Part shown: piece after piece, positions 17,701 to 25,848 of the stretch
Position numbering within the stretch: position 1 is the stretch's first letter
How the letters are laid out: every line of letters begins with the position of its first letter
DNA from: Bryobacter sp964387685
GTDB taxonomy: Bacteria > Acidobacteriota > Terriglobia > Bryobacterales > Bryobacteraceae
NCBI GenBank assembly: GCA_964387685.1
Contig: CAYLXK010000023.1
Span: 29,703-93,702, forward strand
Reading direction: 5' to 3'
DNA length: 64,000 bases
Translations under genes and position numbers: made by a program
Notes under the pieces: generated by a model
The model's database searches: none
Told to the model about the DNA's origin: nothing
The model's input: only the letters and a program-made list of their open reading frames with translations

Positions 17701-18096
17701 GCCGGTTCGGGCGGCGACGCTATGCCCTGGTACTTCCGCCGCGCCGGCACCGGTCCGCTGATCGGCAAGCGCACCTGGGGTGGCCTCGTCGGCCGCGCCG
17801 GCGCGCCGCAGCTAATGGACGGCGGCATCGTTACCGCTCCTAGCTCTGCCGTCTGGGACCCGGCCAGCTCCAAGTGGATTGCCGAAAACGTCGGCGTCGA
17901 GCCGGACATCGAAGTGGAAAACGATCCGGAACTCGTGCGCCAGGGCCGCGATCCGCAACTCGAAAAAGCCATCGAGCACATCCTGGCCGAGCTTGCCAAA
18001 AAGCCCGCCGTCGAGCCCAAGCGCCCAGGCTACCCGAACTACCACGTCCCCGGCGGCCCGCCCACCGCGGCCACCGCCAACGCGACCAAGAAATAA
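14743..18096 (+). CDS. secreted tricorn-like S41 peptidase with TolB-type propeller
   Basis: About 1117 residues from ATG 14743, which has AAGG upstream and begins a signal peptide (RYLFVPCLLAFAALAQ). An in-frame upstream ATG would start inside the divergent gene's leader. Residues 30-560 hold WD40/TolB-like propeller repeats such as NPIYSPDGASIAFTGQYDG and ERSPAWSPDAKSIAYFSD. Then come a Pro-rich linker, a PDZ region (GDYLLAVDGRNV) and a C-terminal S41 core with IIDERYNGGGN and the nucleophilic Ser in EWAGSGGDAMPWYF. Tricorn peptidases trim oligopeptides. The exported Acidobacteria versions are likely periplasmic or extracellular scavengers. No peptide transporter lies next to it. Confidence 0.92.
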   Translation: MRYLFVPCLLAFAALAQTPASEESPYLFRNPSLSKTHVVFEYANDLWTVPRTGGPATRLTAGAGAETNPIYSPDGASIAFTGQYDGSVDVFVIPSSGGIPKRLTWHPGPDVVAAWTPDSKNIVFASARHSNSQRYPKLFRISVDGGAENALPLPVGYEAAYAPDGQRLAYVPMGRAFSAWKRYRGGMTTPVWIADLATSKIEKIPRDNSNDYCPMWLAGKVWFLSDREGTPTLFSYDPQSKKVARALENKAMDFKSASAGPDAIVLEQFGALHLFDPKSAKLSPLKVSVAGDLAEVRERYVKVGERLGSAALSPSGMRAVFEARGEILTVPAEKGDPRNLTNSTGVMERSPAWSPDAKSIAYFSDASGEYELHIAPQNGPLNGPGEVKKIRIEDKPTFYLNPVWSPDSKMIAFRDVHLQLWTVDVASGKATVIDKDRFWGRPLVPSWSPDSKWLAYAKTLQNYMGAVFAYNIADAKATQITDGLSDARSPVWDRDGKYLYFTASTDSGPSLQPDIQSGARTSTSSIYLIVLAKSEPSPFAPESDEEKVADPPKPDAPKPPAGPPPAPKTAEVKIDFDNILQRVLAVPMPPRRYLGLMAPKPGTLLATEAPSLPGPGPGGFQVHRFDLKERRGDVPFSGVSSFTMAHNGEKALYRQGPNWIIASLRPLPPRGAPGGAQGGGPGPGGPPPPALRTADLEVRMEPREEWAQMYRDAWRIQRELFYDPGLHGVNVADFQAKYRKYLSNISSRRELTYLMQDMMGELSVGHLNVIGGNDQPEVKTIQTGLLGADYEVSSGRYRFARIFNGENWNPGLTAPLTQPGVNVSVGDYLLAVDGRNVTPAESVYKFFEAKVGKQVRLRVGPNADGSGSREVTVVPVSSEAGLRNLAWIENNRRKVEKATNGRVAYIYMPDTAFGGLTNFTRYFYSQVGKEAAIIDERYNGGGNLATDIVAQLNLKPLSRVATRNGVDELQPQGAIYGPKAMIINEWAGSGGDAMPWYFRRAGTGPLIGKRTWGGLVGRAGAPQLMDGGIVTAPSSAVWDPASSKWIAENVGVEPDIEVENDPELVRQGRDPQLEKAIEHILAELAKKPAVEPKRPGYPNYHVPGGPPTAATANATKK

Positions 18097-18099
18097 CGC

Positions 18100-20067
18100 T
18101 TAGCGGTAAAACGGCTGCCACTTCAGCCAGCGCGGGCCCCAGTGTGGCAACGGCTTGCCCGCTTCCAGCGCCCCCAAGTCCGGTGCCTTTCCTTGAAAGT
18201 CTTCGTTTACGGTCGGCAGCAGCACTCCCGCGTCCACGGCTTTGCTACCCGGCTTTAGCCTAAAGTTCAAATCCATCGCGTGATAGACGGCGTAGCGCTG
18301 GTTGTGGTCCGGCGGAGAGAGCTTCTCGAAGATATCGAAATCGACCTCGATCGAATGCGTCTCTTGCCCTGTTCCGGTCTGCATTTCCTTCAGCGTCGCG
18401 AAACTCTTCCAACTGCCCGCCTCCGGCTCATACACCGGCGGCCCCGGCTTCACCGCGAGATAGCGGTACTGTTCCTTCACGTCCTTATTGGGGCGGTAGC
18501 CGTTGTAATCCGTCGTGTTTGTGGAAACTGCATTGCCTAGGCTCAAGATCCCGCGCCCCGGTGTATCTCGCCCGAGAAACAAGTTATTGCGGAAATGCAT
18601 GTTGGACGACGTATCCCCGGCGAGATGCTCGCCAATAATCGTGTTATGCCAAACGAAGAGCCCCGCGGGTTTGGCCGAGAACTTAAACGCCACCCCCGAC
18701 GGCACATGGTACAGAATGTTGCGGTAGAAGTACGCCGGGCCCCCAAAGACCGGCTGCGAGCTATAGCCGCCCTGCGCCGCGTTCACCCCGCGATTCTGGA
18801 AGACGCGGATATTGTGCACGCCGCCGTCGGTCTCAACAAAGTCGTCATTAAACATATGCAGGTCGTTGTTATAGATATCGATCGCCGAGGCCCGCCGGTC
18901 TGGATCGCTTTCCGGCGTCCCGTAAGTGGAAATCGCAATGGCATCGTGAAAGTACGCGATCGCGTTATGCGCGATCACATGCCCCTGGCCATACACCTTC
19001 ACCGCGTAGTAGCTCACCATCCGGTGCGACTTATAAAGCGGCTCGTTCCAACTTGGCCCGCCGGGATAACGCGGCCGCCCACCCCAACCGACCAGCCGGA
19101 AACGGTCGTCGCGGCCCAGAAATAGGTTATCGGCAATGTAGAAGTCGCTCGATCCCGCATACTCCGTCCACACCCCAAAGCCGATGTTCTCAAAGCGGCA
19201 GTTCTTCACCGCCAGCCCCACCGCCCCTGTCACTTCTTTCTGCCCGGCAAAGATCGCCACGTCCGTATTACGGAAGGTCAGCCCCTCAAAGATGTGATAG
19301 CGCGACGCCATCACGTCAAAGAGCCGGTGGTTGTTGTCTCCATCGAGTACCACCTCCCCGTCCCCCGCGGACTTGATCGTGATCGGCTTCTCCGCCGTTC
19401 CCTTTAAGGTCAGCGACATCGATCCATCAAAAGGCGTCATCATCGGGTCCACATAATCCAAGCGCTCCGGCCGGTACAGCCCGGCATGCAGCAACAGCGT
19501 ATCCCCCGGCTGCGCGCGCCGCTCCCACACCACGGACCAGTCGCCTAAACCGGCTCCATAATAGGCCTGCAAGATCCCCGTAAAGCTCGGCTCGATCCGG
19601 GGGCCGTTGAAGTCCGGCGGATAGACATGCAGCACGCGGCCGCCCGAGTAAGCCTGCGGCTCGGTCCGTGTCTTCACCTTCACCGTCTGCGCCGTCGTAC
19701 CCGTTACTCCATCGGGATCGGTCATCACGAAGTTACATTCATACTCCGTGCCTGGCTGCAAATTCAAGATCGATCCCGCAAAGCCCTGCGGCACTGTGTA
19801 ATCGAGGTTCTCCCGCCGGCGGTACACATTCTCGCCGCCAATGCGCGATAGCGGCATCCCCTCGCGCCACTTCGTCTCCCCGGCCGCGCGGTAACGCACC
19901 GCCACCGCCGCATTGCGATTGGCATCGCCTGCAATGGCCCATTCAAAGCCCAGATTCAGCAGCGTCGGGTGTTCCACATGGAAGCGCCCCGCTCTTGTCG
20001 AATTCGGGGTCGAATTCTGGGCCGCCAGAATCCCACCTAAAAGCAGCGTCGTGGCAAGTAGTCGCAT
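18100..20067 (-). CDS. secreted right-handed beta-helix repeat protein (pectate-lyase-like fold)
   Basis: About 655 residues from ATG 20067, which opens the signal peptide RLLATTLLLGGILAAQN; an upstream ATG at 20112 would put 15 unlikely residues in front. An N-terminal Ig-like region (AVRYRAAGETKWREG, NLQPGTEYECNFVMTD) precedes a long parallel beta-helix. Its rungs include GDTLLLHAGLYR, HIFEGLTFRNTDVAIFAG, VGLAVKNCRFENIGFGVWTE and NDLHMFNDDFVETDGG. This architecture is found in polysaccharide lyases and carbohydrate-binding beta-helix proteins. Catalytic residues cannot be assigned by eye. It converges on the tricorn-like gene with a 3-nt gap. Confidence 0.8.
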   Translation of the reverse strand: MRLLATTLLLGGILAAQNSTPNSTRAGRFHVEHPTLLNLGFEWAIAGDANRNAAVAVRYRAAGETKWREGMPLSRIGGENVYRRRENLDYTVPQGFAGSILNLQPGTEYECNFVMTDPDGVTGTTAQTVKVKTRTEPQAYSGGRVLHVYPPDFNGPRIEPSFTGILQAYYGAGLGDWSVVWERRAQPGDTLLLHAGLYRPERLDYVDPMMTPFDGSMSLTLKGTAEKPITIKSAGDGEVVLDGDNNHRLFDVMASRYHIFEGLTFRNTDVAIFAGQKEVTGAVGLAVKNCRFENIGFGVWTEYAGSSDFYIADNLFLGRDDRFRLVGWGGRPRYPGGPSWNEPLYKSHRMVSYYAVKVYGQGHVIAHNAIAYFHDAIAISTYGTPESDPDRRASAIDIYNNDLHMFNDDFVETDGGVHNIRVFQNRGVNAAQGGYSSQPVFGGPAYFYRNILYHVPSGVAFKFSAKPAGLFVWHNTIIGEHLAGDTSSNMHFRNNLFLGRDTPGRGILSLGNAVSTNTTDYNGYRPNKDVKEQYRYLAVKPGPPVYEPEAGSWKSFATLKEMQTGTGQETHSIEVDFDIFEKLSPPDHNQRYAVYHAMDLNFRLKPGSKAVDAGVLLPTVNEDFQGKAPDLGALEAGKPLPHWGPRWLKWQPFYR

Positions 20068-20093
20068 GATCGTGCATTCTATACCCGCCCCAA

Positions 20094-20130
20094 ACCAAAA
20101 AGCCCCCGCCACGTTTCCGCAGCGGGGGCT
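20094..20130 (-). terminator. rho-independent terminator of the M48 peptidase gene
   Basis: A perfect 9-bp inverted repeat, AGCCCCCGC (20101-20109) with GCGGGGGCT (20122-20130), encloses a 12-nt loop. Read on the minus strand the stem is followed by a run of T (20094-20100 is A-rich on plus). It lies 18 nt past the stop of the M48 gene, the expected place for an intrinsic terminator. Confidence 0.85.
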
Positions 20131-20147
20131 CTCTTATCGAAATCAGT

Positions 20148-21203
20148 TTACTTGTCCGTCTGCCGCTTCTTCAGCGTCGGACGCTCATCCTCGTCCGTCT
20201 TCGTCTTCTTGCCGTTCTCATCCTCGCCGCTCGAGGTTCCATCGCCTGGCTTCTTGCGCAGCCGCGGACGGTTGGGGTCCTGCGGGTCCAGCTTGCGGCG
20301 ATTGCTCATAGCCATCAACCGCGCCTTCACATCCTGAAACTCGCTCGTGGTCACCACATACTCGGGCCGCTCTTTCAGGTAGCTCTGGATGTTCTTCTGC
20401 GCGTCCACCACCCGGTCGTCCGTCGGGGGGTGGGAGGAGAAGATCTTGGAAATCGTGCCTGGCTTGCGCTTCTCTTTGGCTTGCAGCTTTTCAAAGAAGT
20501 CCGTGAACGCCGTCGGGTCGTAGCCCGCTTTATACATGTACTGCAGCCCCAATAAGTCCGCTTCCTTTTCGAAGCCGCGCTGGAAGTAGAGGAAGCCCGT
20601 GGGAATGGCGACGCTCGCGGCCTGCCGAATGCCGAAGCCCGCCCAGCCGCCCATGAAAATCAGGGGAATCGTCGCCAGGTTCGCAATTTGTCCGCGGGTC
20701 GCGCCGCGCGTTCCATGGCGCGCCGCGATATGCGCAATCTCGTGGCCCATTACGCCGGCCATTTCGCTTTCCGTATCGGCGGCCATGATGAGCCCCGAGT
20801 TGATAAAGAAAAATCCGCCAGGCAGCGCAAAGGCGTTGATTTCCTCGGCGTCAATCACCTTGATCGTAAACGGCACCTTCGCGTCGGAATTGCGCACCAG
20901 ATTCTGGCCTACGCGGTTCACATACTCGGAAATCACCGGGTCGTCGATGATCTTGGCCGAACGTTCAATATCCTGCGCCAAGCCCTTGCCCAACGCGATC
21001 TCTTTCTCCAGCGAATAGAAGTTCACCTTCCCGTCGACGTCCCGTTCCCCAATGTCGTCGGGATTCTTCTTGGAAGTCTTGGGCTTCTTCTCTTCCTTCT
21101 TCTTGGTATCTTTCTTGGTGGGCTCGGGGTCCACGATCTGCGCCTGCGCAGGCATCAGCAGCAAACCCGAGAGAAATACGGCGGCAATGTTCTTCAGCTT
21201 CAT
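20148..21203 (-). CDS. secreted M48 family metallopeptidase (BepA/Loi-like)
   Basis: About 351 residues from ATG 21203, which has GGAGG 7 nt upstream and opens signal peptide IAAVFLSGLLLMPAQAQ. A very Lys-rich stretch (about 29-46) precedes the M48 domain with the zinc site HEIAHIAARH at 154-163 and the third ligand in FEKEADLLGLQYMYKAGYDP. HPPTDDRV further on is a family hallmark. The C-terminal 70 residues are charged and Lys/Arg-rich. Periplasmic M48 enzymes such as BepA and YcaL degrade misassembled outer-membrane proteins, and that is the most likely role. No TPR domain is seen. Confidence 0.93.
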   Translation of the reverse strand: MKLKNIAAVFLSGLLLMPAQAQIVDPEPTKKDTKKKEEKKPKTSKKNPDDIGERDVDGKVNFYSLEKEIALGKGLAQDIERSAKIIDDPVISEYVNRVGQNLVRNSDAKVPFTIKVIDAEEINAFALPGGFFFINSGLIMAADTESEMAGVMGHEIAHIAARHGTRGATRGQIANLATIPLIFMGGWAGFGIRQAASVAIPTGFLYFQRGFEKEADLLGLQYMYKAGYDPTAFTDFFEKLQAKEKRKPGTISKIFSSHPPTDDRVVDAQKNIQSYLKERPEYVVTTSEFQDVKARLMAMSNRRKLDPQDPNRPRLRKKPGDGTSSGEDENGKKTKTDEDERPTLKKRQTDK

Positions 21204-21260
21204 CAATGTGCCTCCAAGCGCTCCAGAGAGAAAACGCCTGTCTATAGCGTATAACGTATT

Positions 21261-22391
21261 GTGAAAAGAATGAGTTTCGACCGCGCAAAAGAATTCCCCG
21301 TCACGCGAAATCTGATCTATCTGAACCACGCCGCCGTGGCCCCCTTACCACGCGTAGCCGGAGAAGCCATGCAACAGTTCGCCCAGGACGCCATGGACTT
21401 CGGCAGCCTCCACTACCCGGATTGGATGGCCGCCTGCGAAGGCGTGCGCACCGGCGCCGCCACTCTCCTGGGCGCTTCGCCCCGGGAAATCGCCCTCATC
21501 AAGAACACCTCCGAGGGCATCGCTACCATCCAGATGGGCATCGATTGGCGCGCGGGCGATGTCGTTGTCGCATTTCGTGAGGAATTCCCCGCTAACTATT
21601 ACTGCTGGAAGCTCTTAGAGGAAAAACCCGGCTGTGAGGTCCGCTGGCTCAGCATCTACGATCCCCTCGAAAAAATCGACGAGGCCTGCCGCGGCGCGCG
21701 CCTCCTTGCCATCAGTTGGGTGAATTACCTCAGTGGCTTCCGGGTCAATTTGGAAGCGATTGGCGAGATCTGCCGCCGCCACGGGACCTTTTTCTTTGTC
21801 GATGCCATCCAGGGCCTCGGCGTCTTCCCCTTCGACGTCAAGAAATGCGGCATCCATGCCTTGGCCGCTGATGGACACAAGTGGCTCCTGGGTCCGGAAG
21901 GCTGGGGTGTTCTTTTTGTCGATCACGCCGTGCAGGACGATATTTTTCCGGCCGAGTTCGGCTGGACCAACGTCAAGCACTGGGCGGACTATGCCAGCCG
22001 CGACATGACCCTCCGCCCCGACGCGGGGCGTTACGAATCAGGCACCCTCAACGTCATCGGCAGCTACGGTCTGCGAGCCTCCCTCCAGCTCCTACTAGGG
22101 GTTGGCATCCCTCAGGTGGAAGAACGAGTATTGCGCCTAACCCGCAGATTAGAAGAGGGCTTACGCGAGATCGGCTTCGTTTTGGCAACCCCGCGAAACG
22201 CCGGTTCCGAGAGCGGCATCTTTTCCTGCCGCAAGGAAGGCCAGGACCCAAATCGCCTCTCCGCCGAACTTCGACAGCGCAAAATGCTGGCTGTTGTCCG
22301 CCAAGGCTGGCTTCGTTTTTCCCCGCACTACTATCTGGAAGAGGCTGAGATGGACGCGGTCGTGGACACTCTCCGCGAGCTCACGGCGTGA
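21261..22391 (+). CDS. PLP-dependent aminotransferase class V (cysteine-desulfurase-like fold)
   Basis: A 376-residue fold-type I PLP enzyme. NLIYLNHAAVAPLPR is the N-terminal substrate loop, IALIKNTSEGIATIQMG the cofactor phosphate loop, FVDAIQGLGVFPFDV carries the Asp facing the pyridine nitrogen, and ADGHKWLLGPEGWGVLFV holds the Schiff-base Lys. The family includes cysteine desulfurases, isopenicillin-N epimerases and kynureninases. The lack of a catalytic Cys loop near the C-terminus argues against a desulfurase. GTG 21261 or ATG 21270 could be the start. The following isomerase gene begins 15 nt after the stop, so the pair is probably an operon. Confidence 0.86.
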   Translation: MKRMSFDRAKEFPVTRNLIYLNHAAVAPLPRVAGEAMQQFAQDAMDFGSLHYPDWMAACEGVRTGAATLLGASPREIALIKNTSEGIATIQMGIDWRAGDVVVAFREEFPANYYCWKLLEEKPGCEVRWLSIYDPLEKIDEACRGARLLAISWVNYLSGFRVNLEAIGEICRRHGTFFFVDAIQGLGVFPFDVKKCGIHALAADGHKWLLGPEGWGVLFVDHAVQDDIFPAEFGWTNVKHWADYASRDMTLRPDAGRYESGTLNVIGSYGLRASLQLLLGVGIPQVEERVLRLTRRLEEGLREIGFVLATPRNAGSESGIFSCRKEGQDPNRLSAELRQRKMLAVVRQGWLRFSPHYYLEEAEMDAVVDTLRELTA

Positions 22392-22406
22392 TACCTTGAG
22401 TCCAAT

Positions 22407-23162
22407 ATGCGACTCGGCTGTGTGACCTATAACATCCTCAAGGATTGGGATCTCGATACGATCATCAAGAATTTGGAAGGCGCTGGTTTTGAGGCCGTTG
22501 AACTCCGCACCCAGCACAAACACGGCGTCGAGCCGAGCCTGTCCGCCGAGCAGCGCAAAGCCGTGGCGGCCAAATTTGCCGCCTCCAAGATTCGCCTCCT
22601 TAGCTACGGCTCCACCTGCGAGTTCCAATCCCCCGACGAAGCCGTTCGCCGCAAGAACGTCGAGGAAGCCAAGACCTTCATCGATCTCGCCCACGACACC
22701 AACGCCTGGGGCGTCAAGGTTCGTCCGAATGGCATGCCTGACGGCGTTCCCGAGGCCACTACCATCGGCCGCATTGCCGAGTGCCTGAAAGAACTGGGCG
22801 ATTACGGCGCCGGCAAGGGCGTTGAGATCTGGGTCGAGGTCCATGGCCGCATCACCCAGAACCCTCCCGTCAGCGCGGCCATCATGAAGGCCACTAAGCA
22901 CAACCAGGTCGGACTTTGCTGGAACTCGAACCCCACCGACCTAGTCAACGGCAGCATCCGACAGAGCTTCCAATTACTCCAGCCTTGGATCAAGAACGTC
23001 CACATCAACGAATTGCCCGGACCCTATCCCTACCGCGAACTCTTTCGCCTTCTGCGCGAGGCCAAATACGAGCGCTATACCTGTTGCGAATCCCAGGAAA
23101 GCAAGGAGCCCGAGCGTTATCTCCGCTGGTACGGAGCCCTCTGGCGCGAATACGTCAAATGA
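22407..23162 (+). CDS. sugar phosphate isomerase/epimerase-type TIM-barrel protein
   Basis: A 251-residue protein of the xylose-isomerase-like TIM-barrel superfamily (PF01261). The barrel opens with RLGCVTYNI and GFEAVELRTQHKHG. Candidate metal-binding acidic and His residues lie in EIWVEVHGR, VGLCWNSNP, NVHINELPG and YTCCESQES near the barrel's C-terminal face. Members isomerise or epimerise sugars, hydroxypyruvate or inositols. Specificity is not readable. Its stop overlaps the next gene's ATG (ATGA), implying coupling to the PepSY protein. Confidence 0.85.
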   Translation: MRLGCVTYNILKDWDLDTIIKNLEGAGFEAVELRTQHKHGVEPSLSAEQRKAVAAKFAASKIRLLSYGSTCEFQSPDEAVRRKNVEEAKTFIDLAHDTNAWGVKVRPNGMPDGVPEATTIGRIAECLKELGDYGAGKGVEIWVEVHGRITQNPPVSAAIMKATKHNQVGLCWNSNPTDLVNGSIRQSFQLLQPWIKNVHINELPGPYPYRELFRLLREAKYERYTCCESQESKEPERYLRWYGALWREYVK

Positions 23163-24697
23163 GCCCGGCCTGGATCGCCACCCGTAAGGCCGCCATCCTC
23201 ATCCACCGCTGGATGGGCGTCGGCTTTTGCGTGCTCTTTCTAATGTGGTTTCTCTCCGGGATGGTCCTGATGTATTCGGACTACCCGAGTGTCGATGCGG
23301 CGCAGCGCCTGAAGACCGCCGAGCCCCTAGCCGCCGCCGCAGTCCGCCTTTCGCCGGGAGAAGCCTTCGCCCGCACCGGAAAAGCCAATGCGCCCACGCG
23401 GGTTACGCTGACCCAATTAAACGGCCGGCCGGTCTATCGCTTTGCCGAAGGCCGCCAGCAAACGGTGGTCTACGCCGATGACGGCCAATTGCTTTCCCGC
23501 CTGGACCAGCCGTCGGGCCGGGCCGTCGCCGCGCGCTATACGGGCCAAGACCCTTCTCAAGCTCAGTTTTTGGGTGCCCGCACCGAGGAAGACCAATGGA
23601 CCTTGAACAAGGCCGTGCGCCCTCTGCGGCCCTTTCTTAAGTACGCCTGGCCCAATGGCGAGGAAGTCTATGTCTCCCAAGTAAGTGGCGAGGTGATGCA
23701 GCACACCACTAGCCAGACCCGCCTCTTGGCCTGGCTGGGCGCTATTCCGCATTGGCTCTACTTTACGGAGTTGCGGAAAGAAACCGCCACCTGGCGCACG
23801 CTGGTCATCTGGCTTTCGGGCCTGGGCGTGGTGATGACCCTCTTTGGCCTCATTGCCGGTATCTGGCTCTATTCGCCGGAAAAGCGCTACCGTTTCCCGA
23901 CTGGCAAGTCTTCGATACCCTACTCGGGGCAGAAACGCTGGCACACCATCTTTGGCCTGGGCTTTGGGCTCTTTACTTTCACCTGGATACTAAGCGGAAT
24001 GTTTTCGATGAACCCGAACGCCTGGTCTCCCGAGTTCGACGGTGACCCCGCCATTGCCCAGCGCCTCCAAGGGGGCCCTTGGCGCTTTGCGGCCTTTACC
24101 GACGCTAACTTGCAGGACGTGGTTGCCCGGGCTTCTCAAAAGCTGGCCGTAAAGGAACTCGAACTCCGCCTACTCGACGGCGCGCCCGCTTATGTTGCAA
24201 CCGAACTGCCTGGCCGCAGCGCTTTGCTCCGCGGAGAAGGCGCGGCCCAGCCTGAGCTCGCCCCCGAGGTATTGGCCCGTAGTTTCCCGCATCTCAAGTC
24301 CCGGCAGCGCTTGGAGGCCTACGACGCCTACTACATCGACCGCCGTGGCCGTAAGCCCCTGCCCGTCGAACGCGTCGAACTGGAAGACGGCTCGACGCAC
24401 TACATCAATCTAAAAACCGGCCGCGTAGAAGCGAGTTACGTAACCCTCTCGCGCTGGAACCGTTGGCTCTATCATGGGCTGCATTCGCTGGACTTACCTT
24501 GGCTTTACCAATACCGTCCCCTCTGGGACGTCTTGATGCTGCTTTTGCTCGCCGGCGGCACCGCGCTCTCATTCACCAGCGTCGTCATCGGCTGGCGCCG
24601 CCTGGTGCGGAAGACTAAGCGGTCGCGGCCTTTAGCTCCTCGGCAATCCGTTTCGCCACCACTTCCGCCTCGCCCGGTTTCAACATCCACACGGTAA
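23159..24697 (+). CDS. PepSY-associated transmembrane protein
   Basis: About 512 residues from the ATG at 23159, which overlaps the previous stop. The first membrane helix holds the family's HRWMGVGFCVLFLMWFLSGM pattern. Two further helices lie near residues 215-237 and 258-280 (WHTIFGLGFGLFTFTWILSGM), and one near the C-terminus. Periplasmic PepSY-like segments sit between them. Such proteins are linked to siderophore or iron reduction and to heme handling, the conserved His residues in the helices being possible heme ligands (family knowledge; not shown here). The last 83 nt overlap the convergent PLP-enzyme gene. Confidence 0.82.
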   Translation: MSPAWIATRKAAILIHRWMGVGFCVLFLMWFLSGMVLMYSDYPSVDAAQRLKTAEPLAAAAVRLSPGEAFARTGKANAPTRVTLTQLNGRPVYRFAEGRQQTVVYADDGQLLSRLDQPSGRAVAARYTGQDPSQAQFLGARTEEDQWTLNKAVRPLRPFLKYAWPNGEEVYVSQVSGEVMQHTTSQTRLLAWLGAIPHWLYFTELRKETATWRTLVIWLSGLGVVMTLFGLIAGIWLYSPEKRYRFPTGKSSIPYSGQKRWHTIFGLGFGLFTFTWILSGMFSMNPNAWSPEFDGDPAIAQRLQGGPWRFAAFTDANLQDVVARASQKLAVKELELRLLDGAPAYVATELPGRSALLRGEGAAQPELAPEVLARSFPHLKSRQRLEAYDAYYIDRRGRKPLPVERVELEDGSTHYINLKTGRVEASYVTLSRWNRWLYHGLHSLDLPWLYQYRPLWDVLMLLLLAGGTALSFTSVVIGWRRLVRKTKRSRPLAPRQSVSPPLPPRPVSTSTR

Positions 24698-25805
24698 GCA
24701 CCAGGGCTTCCTTGTTAGTGGAAGGAGTTACTTCGATGGAGGGTTCGCCTTCGAGGAGACGCTTTTTGATGTCGAGCGGCGAAGCCTTGATCTTCGATTG
24801 ATCCCAGGTCAGGCGCAAGTGAGGCGTGTGGTTAGCGATCTCGGGTACATTGACCGAACTTGCGACGCTGGGGAACTTCTCGGCGGCTTTGCGGATGACG
24901 TCGACGCGGCGGTCCCAATCCTTACTCACGGCGTCGTGATCCCGCTTCAGATAAGCTTCGAGAGCCACGAGCATGCCCACCATCTCTTCTTTGTTGACCT
25001 TGAGGCCGCGGCCGATTGTGTCCGAGTAAGGCGAGGTATTTAAGCGCGCGGCGGCAATGAGGTCCTTGCGGCCCATCAGGATACCGGTCGATTGCGGCGC
25101 GCCCAAGCCCTTGCCGCCGGAAAAGGTTACTAAGTCGAAGCCCATCTTGTTATAGAGGCTTAGATTGCTAACGGGCAGCGCGTCGGCTGAGGCGTCGTTG
25201 AAGGTGGGCACGCCATGCTTCTTGCCCAAAGCGACCCAATCGCGAATCTTGATCTGGCCGCGCGGGTCGGCGTCGTTGAAAAAGAGCGCCAGGGCGGCTT
25301 GGCCTTGGCTGGCGACGCGGGCGAAGTCTTCGGCCGTCTCGATCTCGACCATCTTGACGCCGCAGGTGCGCACGGCATGGTCGTAGCCATAGCGATGCGT
25401 CTTCTGGACGACGCACTGGGTCTTCATGCCGGTCAGGTCCGGGAGGCGCTCGATCTTTTTGGGGTCCTCGCCCGTGAGGATGCCGGCGGTGCCGACGGTG
25501 AGGGCGCCGGCCGCGCCGGAGGTGACCATGGCCGCGTCGGCCTCAAGCAGGGTCGCAATGCGGGCCCCGATGGCGTCCTGGAGCTTCGGCAAATGGACAA
25601 AGTGCTTGGAGGCGTATTCCATGGCGTCCATCACTTCCTGGCTCATCAGGGAGGCGGTGAGCGTGGTGTAGGTGCCGGCGGCATTGAGGAAGGGGCGCAC
25701 GCCCAATTGCTTGAAGTAGTCCGGGGTCTTCAATTTGGCGCTGCCTTTGGCGGCGAATAGGGGCAGGGAAGCGATGGTTTCAAAGAAGCTACGGCGGGAA
25801 TCCAT
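24615..25805 (-). CDS. exported SelA-like PLP enzyme (DgaE/aminotransferase-type, not selenocysteine synthase)
   Basis: About 396 residues from ATG 25805; a further ATG lies 18 nt upstream. The start DSRRSFFETIASLPLFAAKG looks like a twin-arginine-type leader. The body is a fold-type I PLP enzyme of the SelA family: RPFLNAAGTYTTLTASLMS, AAMVTSGAAGALTVG, TFNDASADALPV and the Schiff-base Lys in LVTFSGGKGLGAPQSTG. True SelA is about 460 residues with an N-terminal helical domain and no leader. This shorter type includes D-glucosaminate-6-phosphate ammonia-lyase and related lyases. An exported version is unusual. Its function is unknown. Confidence 0.8.
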   Translation of the reverse strand: MDSRRSFFETIASLPLFAAKGSAKLKTPDYFKQLGVRPFLNAAGTYTTLTASLMSQEVMDAMEYASKHFVHLPKLQDAIGARIATLLEADAAMVTSGAAGALTVGTAGILTGEDPKKIERLPDLTGMKTQCVVQKTHRYGYDHAVRTCGVKMVEIETAEDFARVASQGQAALALFFNDADPRGQIKIRDWVALGKKHGVPTFNDASADALPVSNLSLYNKMGFDLVTFSGGKGLGAPQSTGILMGRKDLIAAARLNTSPYSDTIGRGLKVNKEEMVGMLVALEAYLKRDHDAVSKDWDRRVDVIRKAAEKFPSVASSVNVPEIANHTPHLRLTWDQSKIKASPLDIKKRLLEGEPSIEVTPSTNKEALVLTVWMLKPGEAEVVAKRIAEELKAATA

Positions 25806-25848
25806 GGGTCTAGGGTAGTCCATTCGTGGCAGGGGGAAAAGCTTCTCC

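Noticed and set aside
22916..23158. Upstream extension of the PepSY gene
   Set aside because: The extra 81 residues lie inside the isomerase gene and have no signal. The ATG at 23159 with ATGA overlap is better.
24615..25805. The SelA-like gene as selenocysteine synthase for the Sec-containing DUF3179 protein
   Set aside because: It has an export-type leader, lacks the N-terminal SelA domain, and is about 60 residues short. It looks like the DgaE-type branch. True sel genes must lie elsewhere.
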